DNA of 64,000 bases, taken from the NCBI GenBank assembly GCA_020627655.1, contig JAHDGM010000001.1, forward strand, positions 54,016 to 118,015, written 5' to 3'. This stretch comes from Hellea sp. GTDB lineage: Bacteria > Pseudomonadota > Alphaproteobacteria > Caulobacterales > Maricaulaceae. Below the pieces are notes generated by a model. That model was not told where the DNA came from. It saw only the letters and a program-made list of their open reading frames with translations, and searched no databases. This document shows positions 9,487-19,396 of the stretch, one piece after another. Made by a program: the position numbers and the translations under genes. The first letter of the stretch is position 1, and each line of letters starts with the position of its first letter.

Positions 9487-9495
9487 AGGGTTGTT

Positions 9496-11406
9496 TTATT
9501 GCGCGTTATACCAGATCGGCGATGTATAGGCCCGTTCCTGCAAGGTCGGCTTCACTTTCGGCGTCGGTGGTGTTCCTGCTCTCAGAGCATCCCATGTTGA
9601 CCAGCGGCAAGTTGGATTTTCCAGAACCCGGACATAATAGGCGGCAGATTGTGAGCCATCAAAATCAGGGTCAGTCCAGAGTGTTTTTAGCTCCGGATCA
9701 CCTTTGTCCTGAGAAATTGAACAATCGCTCAAATCAACACGGGCGCCATTATCCGGACATCGATGAGTCGATGGATCGGGCAAACCACCATCAGAACAGG
9801 CAATATCATAAAGCTTTTCTTTTGGAGCGCCGTCTTCCTGCCAGACTTTGATAACCTGCAAGCGCTGTAGTGGTGCGCTTAGGGAATCTCTCGCGGCCCA
9901 TACAATGAAAGATGGTGCTTTGCTGCTGGCGCTCAGATCGCCGCCCATTGGGACGCCGCCTGTATAGGCTTTGCTGATCAAATCAGCGTCATTGATGATA
10001 TCCGCGTCGTAATTATAACCTGCGAACATACGGACTTTTATCCGGGGCCCAGTGGTTGCATAAGTTTCTTTGCGCCGCATGCCGCCAAATATAGCCTCCC
10101 TTGTGTTTTCAGGTGCCCAGACAGCTGCTAATCCAGATGCGCCCCAGTAAGGGAACCAATAGGTTGCGTGATCAGGCAGTTCCACACCTTCCCAGCTCTT
10201 CTTGCCGTCCGGTGGGATAGAGCCGCGCGTTTCCGGGGTGGCGTCCAGGATGCCGACTTTGGACCAGTAATCTTTTTCATCAAATGCGCCGCCGGCCACA
10301 TGGGAATCAGAGGCTCCAATCAGGCCGAACTTATAGGGATTGCTTCCCACATCAGCTTCAATGGCCAGACCGCGGCCTAAAGCTTCTCGAATATAGCTGC
10401 CATTGATTTTAGATTTGACGGTTGAGCTGAGCAGATATTCATAAATTTCAAAATCCGCCCATTCATCATTAGGTGATAAAGCCGGATGTGTTTCTGATGT
10501 GCCTTTGACCTGTGTCATTTCTACAATAGGCTCGTTGCGCAGTCTTTGCTCAGCATAGGCTTTGGTCATTGGATTGCCGTCAAAGGTTTTCAGGTCAAAC
10601 ATTTCCCCGTCTGAAACGTTGGAATTATGCGGAATTGCAATTGAGTCGTTTCCGGCTGCTCTTTGGGTATCCATCCAGTCCCATAGATCTTCCGGGTTGA
10701 CCGAGTCGAGTGTGGCAAAGAGCCGGTCTGGAGCGCTATCTTCAAAAATCACATTACGGTGCAGATTTCCGCCAATGAAGTCATTGCCGCCATGCTTTCC
10801 CTGAGTCACTGCCGTATATTCATATCCGGCAAAAGTTGTCAGCTTGCCGGGTTCATAATGTTTATCTGCTGTGGCCACGGCGTTTTGCCAAGTCGAGTCG
10901 ATAAGTTCCCGGTCATATATTTCCGGATAGGGTTTCCCGCTGCGGATTGAACCGCCCATTTTCCCAAAAGCGGCTGTAACCACTTCCGTGTCAGTTCCAA
11001 ACATGCCCTGGGCTAGCTCTACTTTGGATAAAGGGCTGTCTGGATCGTTCATGGCTGGAAGGATGCCCATATAAGCGCCGTGGTCGGTGGTCGCGACAAA
11101 ATCCAAAGGGTCCCCCCAGATTTTGATGTCATATCCGGCTGGGTGACGCACAGTTTCCCCCTTGGCAAAGCGGTACACATCATCAGGCGTACTGCGGACA
11201 TTAAAAATATAGGCATCAAAAGAGTTTTTTGTATGAACGTGAAGTTCACCAAAATAGGCGTTCATGGGAAGGTTTTCGGCTGAGCTTTGGGCCGTTACCT
11301 GAGATGTTTTTTCCGGCGCTGTTTCAGAGCTATTAGTTTTATTATCCCCGTTTGAGCAGGCTGCAATAGTTAGAGCCATGAAACTGGCTGTCAAAAATCT
11401 TTGCAT
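9496..11406 (-). CDS. DUF3604 lipoprotein (PHP-like metal hydrolase fold)
   Basis: The start at 11406 gives MQRFLTASF with a lipobox (IAAC) and is preceded by GGGGAT; an in-frame start at 11448 would bury the signal. The mature protein of about 615 residues matches DUF3604 proteins: YFGELHVHTKNSFDAY near the N-terminus is the family's opening metal-binding motif (H-x-H), with later His and Asp clusters in TTDHGAYMG, IPHNSNVSDG and GASDSHVAGG. These motifs resemble PHP-type phosphoesterases, so a metal-dependent hydrolase acting in the periplasm is likely. The substrate is not known. It heads the operon with the PPIase and HupE-like genes. Confidence 0.88.
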   Translation of the reverse strand: MQRFLTASFMALTIAACSNGDNKTNSSETAPEKTSQVTAQSSAENLPMNAYFGELHVHTKNSFDAYIFNVRSTPDDVYRFAKGETVRHPAGYDIKIWGDPLDFVATTDHGAYMGILPAMNDPDSPLSKVELAQGMFGTDTEVVTAAFGKMGGSIRSGKPYPEIYDRELIDSTWQNAVATADKHYEPGKLTTFAGYEYTAVTQGKHGGNDFIGGNLHRNVIFEDSAPDRLFATLDSVNPEDLWDWMDTQRAAGNDSIAIPHNSNVSDGEMFDLKTFDGNPMTKAYAEQRLRNEPIVEMTQVKGTSETHPALSPNDEWADFEIYEYLLSSTVKSKINGSYIREALGRGLAIEADVGSNPYKFGLIGASDSHVAGGAFDEKDYWSKVGILDATPETRGSIPPDGKKSWEGVELPDHATYWFPYWGASGLAAVWAPENTREAIFGGMRRKETYATTGPRIKVRMFAGYNYDADIINDADLISKAYTGGVPMGGDLSASSKAPSFIVWAARDSLSAPLQRLQVIKVWQEDGAPKEKLYDIACSDGGLPDPSTHRCPDNGARVDLSDCSISQDKGDPELKTLWTDPDFDGSQSAAYYVRVLENPTCRWSTWDALRAGTPPTPKVKPTLQERAYTSPIWYNAQ

Positions 11407-11495
11407 GTTAATCCCCATATGTTTTTCGATAGAGTAAGGTTCTAACACAGCGAGTGCAATATATTTCTAATTCCAAATGCTACCTGCTTATTGAC

Positions 11496-11508
11496 ATTAT
11501 TAAATAAT
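11496..11508. promoter_or_regulatory. Perfect palindrome upstream of the ArsR gene, likely operator
   Basis: ATTATT-A-AATAAT is a perfect 13-bp inverted repeat just upstream of the ArsR-type gene and overlaps a TTGACA box at 11491-11496. Its position fits an autoregulatory operator of the following repressor. This is a sequence observation only; binding is inferred. Confidence 0.45.
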
Positions 11509-11510
11509 CC

Positions 11511-11852
11511 ATGTATCCATGGAATATGAAACAATATGCTGCTATCAAATCTCTCTCTGCAATGGCTCATTCCGGGCGTTTGTCGCTCTTGCGCTTACTC
11601 ATACAGGCGGGGGATGTTGGTATAGGTTCTGGTGATCTTGCCAAAAGAGCCAAGATTGGGGCGACGACAGCGTCAGCGCAGTTATTGGTTCTTTCTAATG
11701 CAGGCCTAGTCCGGTCAGAGCGCGAGGGTCGGCGGATCACATATTTCGCTAATTATAAAATGCTGGGCAGGCTTATGGCCTTTTTGCTCCATGACTGTTG
11801 CGCTAATCGGCAGGAAATATGTTGCGTACTTAATCAAGAAAAAGCGGCGTGA
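11511..11852 (+). CDS. ArsR-family winged-helix repressor
   Basis: The product of up to 113 residues is a small winged-helix protein: SLSAMAHSGRLSLLRLLIQAG, then GDLAKRAKIGATTASAQLLVLSNAGLV (recognition helix) and SEREGRRITYFANY (wing), as in ArsR. The C-terminus has two Cys pairs (DCCANRQEICCV), which could bind metal or sense redox state. The ATG at 11511 and one at 11526 are both possible; neither has a clear Shine-Dalgarno. The stop overlaps the GTG start of the ATP-grasp gene, so the pair is translationally coupled. It probably represses its own two-gene operon from the palindrome at 11496. Confidence 0.85.
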   Translation: MYPWNMKQYAAIKSLSAMAHSGRLSLLRLLIQAGDVGIGSGDLAKRAKIGATTASAQLLVLSNAGLVRSEREGRRITYFANYKMLGRLMAFLLHDCCANRQEICCVLNQEKAA

Positions 11853-13057
11853 GTACCGAAATGAATATGCTGCAGTTAAATCGTGAGTGTGATTGCTTTC
11901 CCATAGCGCGCTCGCAAGTGGATAAGGCGGTCTTGAGTCTGACAGACAATAAGCAGATGAAGTATTTATTGTCAGACCGCGCCCATTATTTCGCCTCGAC
12001 TCCGGTCTTTCTCTCGCGCCAAACCATTAATGCCATGACAGAGCAAATATCGGACATAGAGCGCACACTTAAAACGCCTGAATTTCAGTCGGCAATTTTC
12101 GACCACTCAGCGTTAGCTGCTTTTGCGCCTGCTCGCTCTACGCAAGGCGCATTTATGGGTTATGATTTTCACATAACTGAGGATGGCCCTAAGCTGATAG
12201 AAATTAACTCCAATGCTGGCGGTGCGTTCATCGTCAACGCCATACGTAAAGCCATTGACCAGCCATATGGTGAAACAGAACAGGCCATTGCTGATATGTT
12301 CCAAAAGGAATGGAATTTGTCAGGACGAAGTGGCGAGCTGAAGACGATCGCTATTGTCGATGAAACACCCAATGATCAGTTCCATTATCCGGACATGTTA
12401 TTGGCGGCCAGTTTGCTGGAACGTCATGGCCTGAATGTAATAATTACTGACCGAAAAGAATTGCGCTATGAGAAATCCGGTCTTTATGTGGGTGAAACCA
12501 AAATCGATCTAATTTACAATCGGCTTACAGATTTTGAATTATCCGCCGCTCATTTATCTGACCTTAAACAGGCCTGGCTGGATGAGGCCGTTGTGGTAAC
12601 CCCTGATCCGCGTCATCACGCACTCCATGCAGATAAACGCAACCTGATTAAACTGTCTCAGATATTGCCCGCCATTCCGCAGACTTTAGAGCTTAATGCC
12701 AATACGGCCGATCAATTATGGGCCGCTCGTAAAGATTATTATTTCAAGCCTTTTGCGGGCTTTGGCAGCCGTGCCGTTTATCGGGGGAGCAAACTGACTC
12801 ATTCGAAATGGGCCGAAATTTCCAAAGGCGGTTATATTGCTCAGAAACTGGTTAAGCCGCCTTTGCGTTTATTAGGTGGCGGACAGGCAGAACTGAAATT
12901 CGATGTCCGGGTTTATACATATGCGGGTAAGCCGCTGTTAATGGCGGCACGTGTCTATCAGGGGCAGGTGACCAACCTGCGAACAGAAGGTGGAGGCCTT
13001 GCCCCAATTATAGAAATTGCCGACCCAATCACAACATGCAGTCGGGCCAGCGACTGA
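11849..13057 (+). CDS. ATP-grasp family protein
   Basis: A 402-residue protein starting at GTG 11849, which overlaps the ArsR stop codon (GTGA). Two regions look like ATP-grasp elements: DGPKLIEINSNAGG near residue 115, a motif that usually supplies metal ligands, and a later block YYFKPFAGFGSRAVYRG followed by YIAQKLV and ELKFDVRVY. The family ligates a carboxylate to an amine or thiol using ATP. The order of motifs suggests a rearranged or duplicated fold, as in glutathionylspermidine-synthase-like enzymes. The substrate is unknown. Strict coupling to an ArsR-type sensor suggests that the product is made or removed in response to a metal, thiol or redox signal; this is inference. Confidence 0.7.
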   Translation: MSTEMNMLQLNRECDCFPIARSQVDKAVLSLTDNKQMKYLLSDRAHYFASTPVFLSRQTINAMTEQISDIERTLKTPEFQSAIFDHSALAAFAPARSTQGAFMGYDFHITEDGPKLIEINSNAGGAFIVNAIRKAIDQPYGETEQAIADMFQKEWNLSGRSGELKTIAIVDETPNDQFHYPDMLLAASLLERHGLNVIITDRKELRYEKSGLYVGETKIDLIYNRLTDFELSAAHLSDLKQAWLDEAVVVTPDPRHHALHADKRNLIKLSQILPAIPQTLELNANTADQLWAARKDYYFKPFAGFGSRAVYRGSKLTHSKWAEISKGGYIAQKLVKPPLRLLGGGQAELKFDVRVYTYAGKPLLMAARVYQGQVTNLRTEGGGLAPIIEIADPITTCSRASD

Positions 13058-13153
13058 AACGGGGCACAACCTTGCACGAAGTGAACATCCTTTGAGGTTT
13101 TCATGCCCAGTGATATCCGTTAGGGCTGACTTCTAGATTTCAAGAGGTCAGTC

Positions 13154-14611
13154 ATGTCCGAGCTTAAACTCAGTGATCCGAAGCTTTTTCGCACGGCGTC
13201 TTATGTAAACGGGGTGTGGCTCTCTGAGGCGGACCAATATTTTGAAGTTGCAAATCCGGCGGACCAAAGTGAAGTAGCCAAAGTGGCTTATCACGGGGCG
13301 AAGGCTGCAGAAGCGGCTGTGAAAGCTGCGCAAGATGCATTGCCGCAATGGCGGGCTAAAACAGCGCAGGAACGGTCAGTCTTGCTTCGGCGTTGGCGCG
13401 ACCTATTGATGGAACATCAAGAGGATCTGGCCCGGATATTAACAGCCGAGCAGGGCAAACCGCTCAAAGAATCTCGCGGCGAAATTGCCTATGGTGCCAA
13501 TTATATGGAGTGGTTCGCCGAAGAGGCCAAACGGGTTTACGGCGATACGATTTCTGCGCCCACAAATGACAAGCGGGTCGTCGTTATTAAACAGGCTGTC
13601 GGCGTTGTTGCCTGTATCACCCCGTGGAATTTTCCTTCGGCTATGCTGGCCCGTAAACTGGCGCCTGCATTGGCCGCAGGATGTACGGCGGTTTGCAAGC
13701 CTGCCAATGAAACCCCGCTATCCGCTTTTGCCTTGGCCGAACTGGCCGAGCGCGCAGGCATTCCAAAAGGCGTCATCAATATTGTCTGCGGCGATACACC
13801 GGCTATTGGCAAGGTATTCACAAAACATCCGGATATCAAAAAGCTGACATTCACCGGTTCAACCCGCGTGGGCAAAATGTTGATGGAACAATGCGCCTCA
13901 ACCGTGAAGCGCACCTCTATGGAGCTTGGTGGAAACGCCCCGTTTATTGTGTTTGAAGATGCGGATTTAGATGCCGCAGTTGAGGGCGCTATGGCCAGTA
14001 AATATAGAAATGCGGGGCAGACCTGCGTTTGTGCCAACCGTATTTTTGTTCAGTCATCTGTTCTGGAAGAATTTGCGGAAAAATTTGCTCGGGCGGCAGC
14101 TGGGTTGACGGTTGGACCCGGCACATCTGATGACGTTGATATTGGGCCTATGATTCATGAAAAAGCGCTTACGGATGTGGCCGAAAAACTAGGTGAAGCA
14201 GTGGAAAAAGGCGCTGAAATAATATTAGGCGGCGATAGAAACGAGCTGGGTTCTTGTTTTTTCAACCCGACGATTATCTCGGGTGTTCGGGACGATATGC
14301 GCCTCTTTCGCGAAGAAATTTTTGGCCCCGTTGCGCCTTTGATTTCTTTTGAGACAGAAGCCGAAGTTATCCGCATGGCCAATGATACGGAATATGGATT
14401 GGCGGCATATTTTTATTCCCGCGATATCGGCCGGGTCTGGAGAGTGTCTGAGGCACTGGATTATGGCATGGTGGGCGTAAATACCGGCGCAATGACAAAT
14501 GTGGCTGCCCCATTTGGCGGGGTTAAACAATCCGGGCAGGGCCGGGAAGGTTCCAAATACGGGCTAGATGATTATATGGAGATGAAATATCTCTGTATGG
14601 GCGGGATATAA
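13154..14611 (+). CDS. gabD: NAD(P)-dependent succinate-semialdehyde dehydrogenase
   Basis: A 485-residue aldehyde dehydrogenase. The NAD-binding [11 protein letters not shown], the catalytic Glu in MELGGNAP and the catalytic Cys in [11 protein letters not shown] (a CVC form typical of GabD) are present, and the C-terminal [18 protein letters not shown] matches succinate-semialdehyde dehydrogenases closely. It oxidises succinate semialdehyde to succinate in the 4-aminobutyrate pathway. AGAGG precedes the ATG. No transaminase gene (gabT) is adjacent, so the source of substrate is not shown. Related semialdehydes remain possible. Confidence 0.9.
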   Translation: MSELKLSDPKLFRTASYVNGVWLSEADQYFEVANPADQSEVAKVAYHGAKAAEAAVKAAQDALPQWRAKTAQERSVLLRRWRDLLMEHQEDLARILTAEQGKPLKESRGEIAYGANYMEWFAEEAKRVYGDTISAPTNDKRVVVIKQAVGVVACITPWNFPSAMLARKLAPALAAGCTAVCKPANETPLSAFALAELAERAGIPKGVINIVCGDTPAIGKVFTKHPDIKKLTFTGSTRVGKMLMEQCASTVKRTSMELGGNAPFIVFEDADLDAAVEGAMASKYRNAGQTCVCANRIFVQSSVLEEFAEKFARAAAGLTVGPGTSDDVDIGPMIHEKALTDVAEKLGEAVEKGAEIILGGDRNELGSCFFNPTIISGVRDDMRLFREEIFGPVAPLISFETEAEVIRMANDTEYGLAAYFYSRDIGRVWRVSEALDYGMVGVNTGAMTNVAAPFGGVKQSGQGREGSKYGLDDYMEMKYLCMGGI

Positions 14612-14691
14612 TTCTCGAATTTATGAAATTGGTTTAACAGCCTATCAAGTTTTCTACCTTAAAACGGCCTTGTCTTTGAGGGAGAGCAGGG

Positions 14692-15489
14692 GTGTTACGA
14701 AAAATTTCTTATCTGGGCCTGATCATTAATTGGAAGAGCCTGGTAATTGCAGCGGTTGCAGTGCTGGCTACATGGCTGTCGATCCGGTTTAATATTAAAG
14801 CGGACTTTCCGTTGACGATCATTTCCACGGCTGTGATTTTCCCGATCGTTTTCTCCATTGGGCATGCCTATAAACGCCGCGAAGTTACGCTGGATGATTA
14901 TGGTACTATCAAAGCGCATGGCCGGGCTATATATTTTGCGGCCCGTGACTGGCTGCCGGAACATTCTGATGACCGTCTGGATCATGTTAAACGGGTTCTG
15001 ACAGATCTACTGACGGGCTGTCGGGATATGTTCAAGGGCGCACCTTCGGAAATGGCGGAAAATGAAAAGCAGGTTTACGCAGCTTTTTCTGAACTCTCTG
15101 CATTTGTCAAACGCATGCGGAGCGAAGGTCTACCGGGCGGGGAATGTTCGCGGTGTAATCAATATATTTCAAAAATGATTGTGTCCTTTGAGCATGCCAA
15201 ACATGTTTATCAGTACAGAACGCCGCGTACTCTTAGGGCTTTTAGTGATTTTTTCATTGTCACTTTGCCGATTATTTACGGGCCCTATTTTGCCCATGAG
15301 GCGACAGAGTACCATCCGTTGCTGGCTTTTATTATGCCGTTATTATTCGCTATCATTCTCGTGGGACTGGACAACATCCAAATCCATCTGGAGGATCCAT
15401 TTGATCAGATCGGCCCTGATGATGTGAGTATTAACGCGGAAAAGTTCGTGGAACTGCTGAGCGCAGGGGAAGAACGCGCCATGGCGTAA
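14692..15489 (+). CDS. Membrane protein, bestrophin-like
   Basis: A 265-residue membrane protein starting at GTG 14692 after a strong GGGAGA. Two hydrophobic segments lie near the N-terminus (about 10-60) and two near residues 185-240, with a charged helical region between them that contains CSRCN. The C-terminal stretch LEDPFDQIGPDDVSINAEKF resembles the conserved segment of bestrophin-type anion channels and related bacterial families. The neighbours give no further clue. I am moderately sure of the structural class and not of the function. Confidence 0.55.
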   Translation: MLRKISYLGLIINWKSLVIAAVAVLATWLSIRFNIKADFPLTIISTAVIFPIVFSIGHAYKRREVTLDDYGTIKAHGRAIYFAARDWLPEHSDDRLDHVKRVLTDLLTGCRDMFKGAPSEMAENEKQVYAAFSELSAFVKRMRSEGLPGGECSRCNQYISKMIVSFEHAKHVYQYRTPRTLRAFSDFFIVTLPIIYGPYFAHEATEYHPLLAFIMPLLFAIILVGLDNIQIHLEDPFDQIGPDDVSINAEKFVELLSAGEERAMA

Positions 15490-15495
15490 TGTCTA

Positions 15496-16840
15496 TCAAG
15501 ACAGATTTTTTGCAATATGATCGCTCAAAAATTCTGCCATTTCCGGCGTGAAATAATTACAATGGATCAGGCTTTTATTGAGATCGCCGTGGCCCAGAAT
15601 ATCAAGCAATGATCCATCGCCTGCGGCCAGGCGCTGCATGATCTCGGTCCTGTTATTTTGTAAGGACTGATCCGATCTGGTTTTAACAGCTTTTAAAACA
15701 GGCGCAATTTCAGCGTTGTTTTCCGTAATATCCGTTACGAATTTTTCGGGAACATTTGGGCTGTAGGAAACGTCGAGCCGGGCATAATCATCTTCGCCCA
15801 CGCTGGACTTACGCAGAATCGAATTTATGGGCTTGCTGATGAGCCAGCCCAGCGGCTTGTGAAAAAGCTTTTGAATGATAAATCCGATCAAAAGAACCAA
15901 TCCAACCAGTGTCAGGCCCAGACCGATCAACTCAGCCCCAAAGGGGAGGATCTGCGCCCATAAAAGTTCAGGATCATGATTAAGGCGAAAATGCCGTAAT
16001 AGCTGATAACCTTTGCGTAGTGCCAGTGCGACAAAGACGATTAAAAGCCCGGCGCTGACAAAGCGGAAAAAGGTTTTAAAAATACTGACGGGGAAGGCAA
16101 TTTGGGCGTTGGCGCTCAGCATGGCGATGGCTTCATCATCCGTGCGCCGGATATTGAACATTTTAAACAGCGAACCATTGCGGGCGTAAAAGTCTGTATT
16201 GGGCAGCATTTTCTTAAGCGGCCACAGGATAAGCCAAAATGTAGCAAGCGCTGCCATAATGACGGCGCTGGGAAATGCTAGATATTGATTAAACTGCTCC
16301 ACCGCTGCGTTCAGCTTTGGGCTGGCGCTCACTTCCAGAAACGGTACGCCATATAAAATGTAAAGCCCGTGCCCAAGGCCGATCAGTGCGGCGATAATGT
16401 AAATGGCTAACAGGAATATAAAGTTCGAGCTTACCGATTGTGCAAAGCGCTCCGCCCGGACTTTGTTTATGAATAAACGGCGTCCCGAATGTGTAAAGCC
16501 AGACATCATTATCAATGGGCCGTTTTCTAAGGCCCTCCAGCGCCACGTTTCCGCCGTGGCTATGGGCCAGAATGACCAGCTTGTCTGTGGGCGCGAACTT
16601 CTCGGATTTTAAAAACTTCCAGAACTTTTTACCGGCCTTTTGCCGATCCGATTCAAGATTGTTGCCGCTCCACGTATATTCATGCCAGTTTTTGATATTG
16701 AGACCACGCTTCAGATCTGCTGCAAAGTTTGAAGCCTCAGCGTAAAATTCCTGATCAGCTTTTCTGGCGTCCAGATAGTCCCGTCCGGCAAAGGTGCCGT
16801 GGACGGTGATTATATGGAGATTATTATCAGCCTCGCTCAT
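15496..16840 (-). pseudogene. Alpha/beta hydrolase (lipase-like) with membrane domain, split by a frameshift
   Basis: Two overlapping minus-strand frames together make one protein. The first, from ATG 16840, has a lipase-like start (IITVHGTFAG) and the nucleophile motif LAHSHGGN, and reads correctly to LYTFGTPFIHK near 16460. The second (upstream limit 16515, stop at 15496) takes over at VRAERFAQSV. It carries about five membrane segments and ends with GHGDLNKSLIHCNYF, which could supply the catalytic His. Dropping one base from an AAA run near 16458-16462 would join them as HKQVRAERFAQ. Each half alone lacks part of the enzyme. The cause may be a real +1 frameshift or a sequencing error. The intact form would be a membrane-anchored esterase of about 447 residues. 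Confidence 0.7.
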
Positions 16841-16903
16841 GGCACCTGAATAGAAATATTTCGGCAGCACGCAATAGATAAAACACAGCCATGCTATTTG
16901 ACC

Positions 16904-18079
16904 TTATGCATCTGCGCCGTAAATCCAGTCAAAGCGGCGCTTGATTAGGCCAGGCGTTAACCGTCCGCCCAGCCACATGGGCAGATAAGATAATTTGCCT
17001 ATGCCGGCTGCCCGGTGGAAGGTTTTCATGTTCAGCCGCGATATATATTGCACCCGCGAACATCTTTGATAGCGGGCAGCCTGATAGGTCTTAAGAGCTT
17101 GGGGTGAGGGCTCATCTGTGTTTGAAATTTCCCGAGAAATCTCTCTGGCAAGCACAAAGCTGTCTTCTATGGCCATGGCGGCGCCTTGGGCCATGAAAGG
17201 GAGCATGGCATGGGCGCTGTCTCCTAATAGGGCAACCCGGCCATCGGTCCACTCACATAAAGGCGCGCGGTCAAATAATGCCCAGCGATATAGATCATCC
17301 GACGCAACATGATTTATCAGGTTTGAAATGACGGGATGCCAGTCTGCAAAGTCGGCTTTCAGGGCCTTTAGCTCGCCCGGCTCCGTCCAGCTTTCCTTTT
17401 GCCAGTCACCGCGTTCAACCACGCCGACGAAATTTGTCAACTCTCCACCGCGCAGGCGGTATGTGACGGCATGGCGCTGATCGCCCATCCAGACGGTAGC
17501 ATTCGGGGCAGGCGCGAGATCTCCTAAAAGCTTTGTTGGCACTGTCGCTCGCCAAGCTACATTTCCGGTAAATTCCGGCGCGTCCGGGCCAATCATTTGC
17601 TCCCGTATTTTGGAATGAATGCCGTCGGCACCAATTAAATAATCGCCTTTAAAACTGCGCCCATCAGACAGATGTAATGCGGCTTTAAGTCCTTGCGCGT
17701 AGCCAGTGACTTCTGCATCTAAATGCAGTTTGAAAGATCGGTGTTCAGTCGCAGCGGCCTGTAGAATTTCAATCAGGTCTGCCCGGTGAATGTGAACATA
17801 AGGCGCGTCCCATGACTGCGCCGGTATAGAAAATAATACACGTCCGCTTTGACCCATACGGGTTTCCAGGCGCTCGGGCAGAAATCCGGCTTGCTGAATT
17901 TTTTGACCCAGTCCTAAGGATTGAAACACGCGCATGGCATTGGGCGAAATTTGTATACCCGCCCCGACTTCGGCTATGGCCGGACTGCGTTCGAAAACCT
18001 CGACGTCCATTTCGCGGCGCAGGCAGCAGAGAGCCGCTGTGAGCCCGCCAATACCTCCGCCTGCAATTAAAACTTTCAT
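16904..18079 (-). CDS. FAD-dependent aromatic-ring monooxygenase
   Basis: A 391-residue class A flavoprotein monooxygenase. It has the FAD-binding GGGIGGLTAAL at residues 7-17, the DG-type motif YLIGADGIHSKIRE near 155 and the second FAD motif ALLGDSAHAMLPFMAQGAAMAIED near 280. The closest types are salicylate hydroxylase and 3-hydroxybenzoate 6-hydroxylase. Such enzymes add a hydroxyl to a phenolic acid using NAD(P)H and oxygen. No other aromatic-pathway genes are adjacent, so the substrate is not determined. The gene stands alone, divergent from the lipoprotein gene at 18225. Confidence 0.88.
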   Translation of the reverse strand: MKVLIAGGGIGGLTAALCCLRREMDVEVFERSPAIAEVGAGIQISPNAMRVFQSLGLGQKIQQAGFLPERLETRMGQSGRVLFSIPAQSWDAPYVHIHRADLIEILQAAATEHRSFKLHLDAEVTGYAQGLKAALHLSDGRSFKGDYLIGADGIHSKIREQMIGPDAPEFTGNVAWRATVPTKLLGDLAPAPNATVWMGDQRHAVTYRLRGGELTNFVGVVERGDWQKESWTEPGELKALKADFADWHPVISNLINHVASDDLYRWALFDRAPLCEWTDGRVALLGDSAHAMLPFMAQGAAMAIEDSFVLAREISREISNTDEPSPQALKTYQAARYQRCSRVQYISRLNMKTFHRAAGIGKLSYLPMWLGGRLTPGLIKRRFDWIYGADA

Positions 18080-18224
18080 AAGGCGTCATAGACCGGGTTA
18101 TTATCTTCGCAAACTCATAAATATAAATTTGGACTGTTCATCAGGTTTACATACTGTCTAAAAATGTTGAAGGTTGGAGAAGTGAGGCTTATCTATAGGT
18201 TCTAACTTTGAAAAAGAGATACTC

Positions 18225-19010
18225 ATGAAAATCCCTCATCTGGCTGTTTTACTATTGGCGAGCGCCTCAATAATTTCTGGCTGTGTTTCATCTGAACCTT
18301 CATCTGAAGATAGAACCGCTACAGCATCCAGTTTTGAGCAGTGCGCAGCTTTAGGCGGGGATGTTATGGAAAGTGATCCCATGCAGTGCGCCATAGGAGG
18401 TGAAGTGTTTGTTGATGAAACTCTTCTTGTAACCATATTGAAGACAAAAGCAGAAAAAGACGGTTATTCGCTGACAGTTCAGGATATGGCAGGAAAAACC
18501 TATGAGTCTGTTGTTTCCATTGCAAATCTTGGCCCGGATTCCACCTTTGATTTTGACCATATTAAGGTTGGGAACCAGCTAAGGCTAAAAGGAGAATTTT
18601 GGGATATGGGGGGAGTCCCGCAAATCACGGCTTCTTATGCTGAATATGTGAAACGTCATGATGTATCTCCGCCGCCAAGCTGTCCCATAATGGATACAAA
18701 AGATCTCAATTTGTGGATTAATGCAGAGCCCAACCCTGACGGCCCGACTTTGATTGCTATTTTTAAAGGCACAGCGCCAACACCGGGTTATGGATTTAAG
18801 GGCAGGATATCAAAAATTTTGAAAAGTGATCCGCCATCATATGTTATTGATATAGCCGCTATTCCGCCCGCCGGAATAGTCGCACAGGTTCTGACGCCAA
18901 CTGAAGTCCGGTTGGATATTCCAGTTCAGAGCTCGGAGGCAAGATCCGTGACATTAACCTGTGCGGGGCAGACCCTGTTTACAGTCGATAAAGTCACAAC
19001 TGCCTGGTAA
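18225..19010 (+). CDS. Hypothetical lipoprotein
   Basis: A 261-residue predicted lipoprotein with lipobox ISGC (Cys 20). After a Ser-rich linker comes a Cys-containing motif (CAALGGDVMESDPMQC), a pattern found in short secreted domains of many proteobacterial proteins. The rest is beta-rich, with two further Cys (CPIM and TCAG) that may form a disulfide. No catalytic motif is visible. The gene is followed by the DUF1428 gene on the same strand 35 bases later. The function is unknown. Confidence 0.75.
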   Translation: MKIPHLAVLLLASASIISGCVSSEPSSEDRTATASSFEQCAALGGDVMESDPMQCAIGGEVFVDETLLVTILKTKAEKDGYSLTVQDMAGKTYESVVSIANLGPDSTFDFDHIKVGNQLRLKGEFWDMGGVPQITASYAEYVKRHDVSPPPSCPIMDTKDLNLWINAEPNPDGPTLIAIFKGTAPTPGYGFKGRISKILKSDPPSYVIDIAAIPPAGIVAQVLTPTEVRLDIPVQSSEARSVTLTCAGQTLFTVDKVTTAW

Positions 19011-19045
19011 GGTAATCAGGTCGACTTCAGTATAGGAGGCAGCCT

Positions 19046-19396
19046 ATGGCTTACATTGATGGTTATGCTTATGCGGTCGCAGAGGCCGATAAAGAGGCGT
19101 TTATAGAATTTGCGCTTGTGTCTGCTAAATTTTTTAAAAAACATGGCGCATTGCGCGTGGTCGAAGCGTGGGGCGATGAAGTCCCGGATGGCGATACCAC
19201 ATCCTTCCCCATGGCGGTTAAGCGCAAAGAGGGCGAAGCCGTTTTGTTCTCATGGGTGGAGTGGCCGGACAAAGCGACGCGCGACGCCTCTTTCGAAAAA
19301 GTTATGAAAGATATGGAAGCGCTCGGCATGACCGAACTGCCATTTGACGGCAAGCGCATGATTTATGGCGGCTTTGTACCCGTGGTGGATGAGTAA
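19046..19396 (+). CDS. DUF1428 family protein (YbaA-like)
   Basis: A 116-residue protein beginning MAYIDGY after a perfect TAGGAGG. It matches DUF1428 across its length: YVDG-type start, WGDEVPDG, FSWVEWPDKATRD and KRMIYGGF near the end. This is a small ferredoxin-like (dimeric alpha-beta barrel) fold of unknown function, often found in single copies in proteobacteria. No partner is evident. Confidence 0.9.
   Translation: MAYIDGYAYAVAEADKEAFIEFALVSAKFFKKHGALRVVEAWGDEVPDGDTTSFPMAVKRKEGEAVLFSWVEWPDKATRDASFEKVMKDMEALGMTELPFDGKRMIYGGFVPVVDE

Noticed and set aside
16289..16515. Programmed ribosomal frameshift in the hydrolase gene
   Set aside because: No slippery heptamer with a downstream pseudoknot was recognised. 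A +1 shift at a plain AAA run is more easily explained by mutation or sequencing error.
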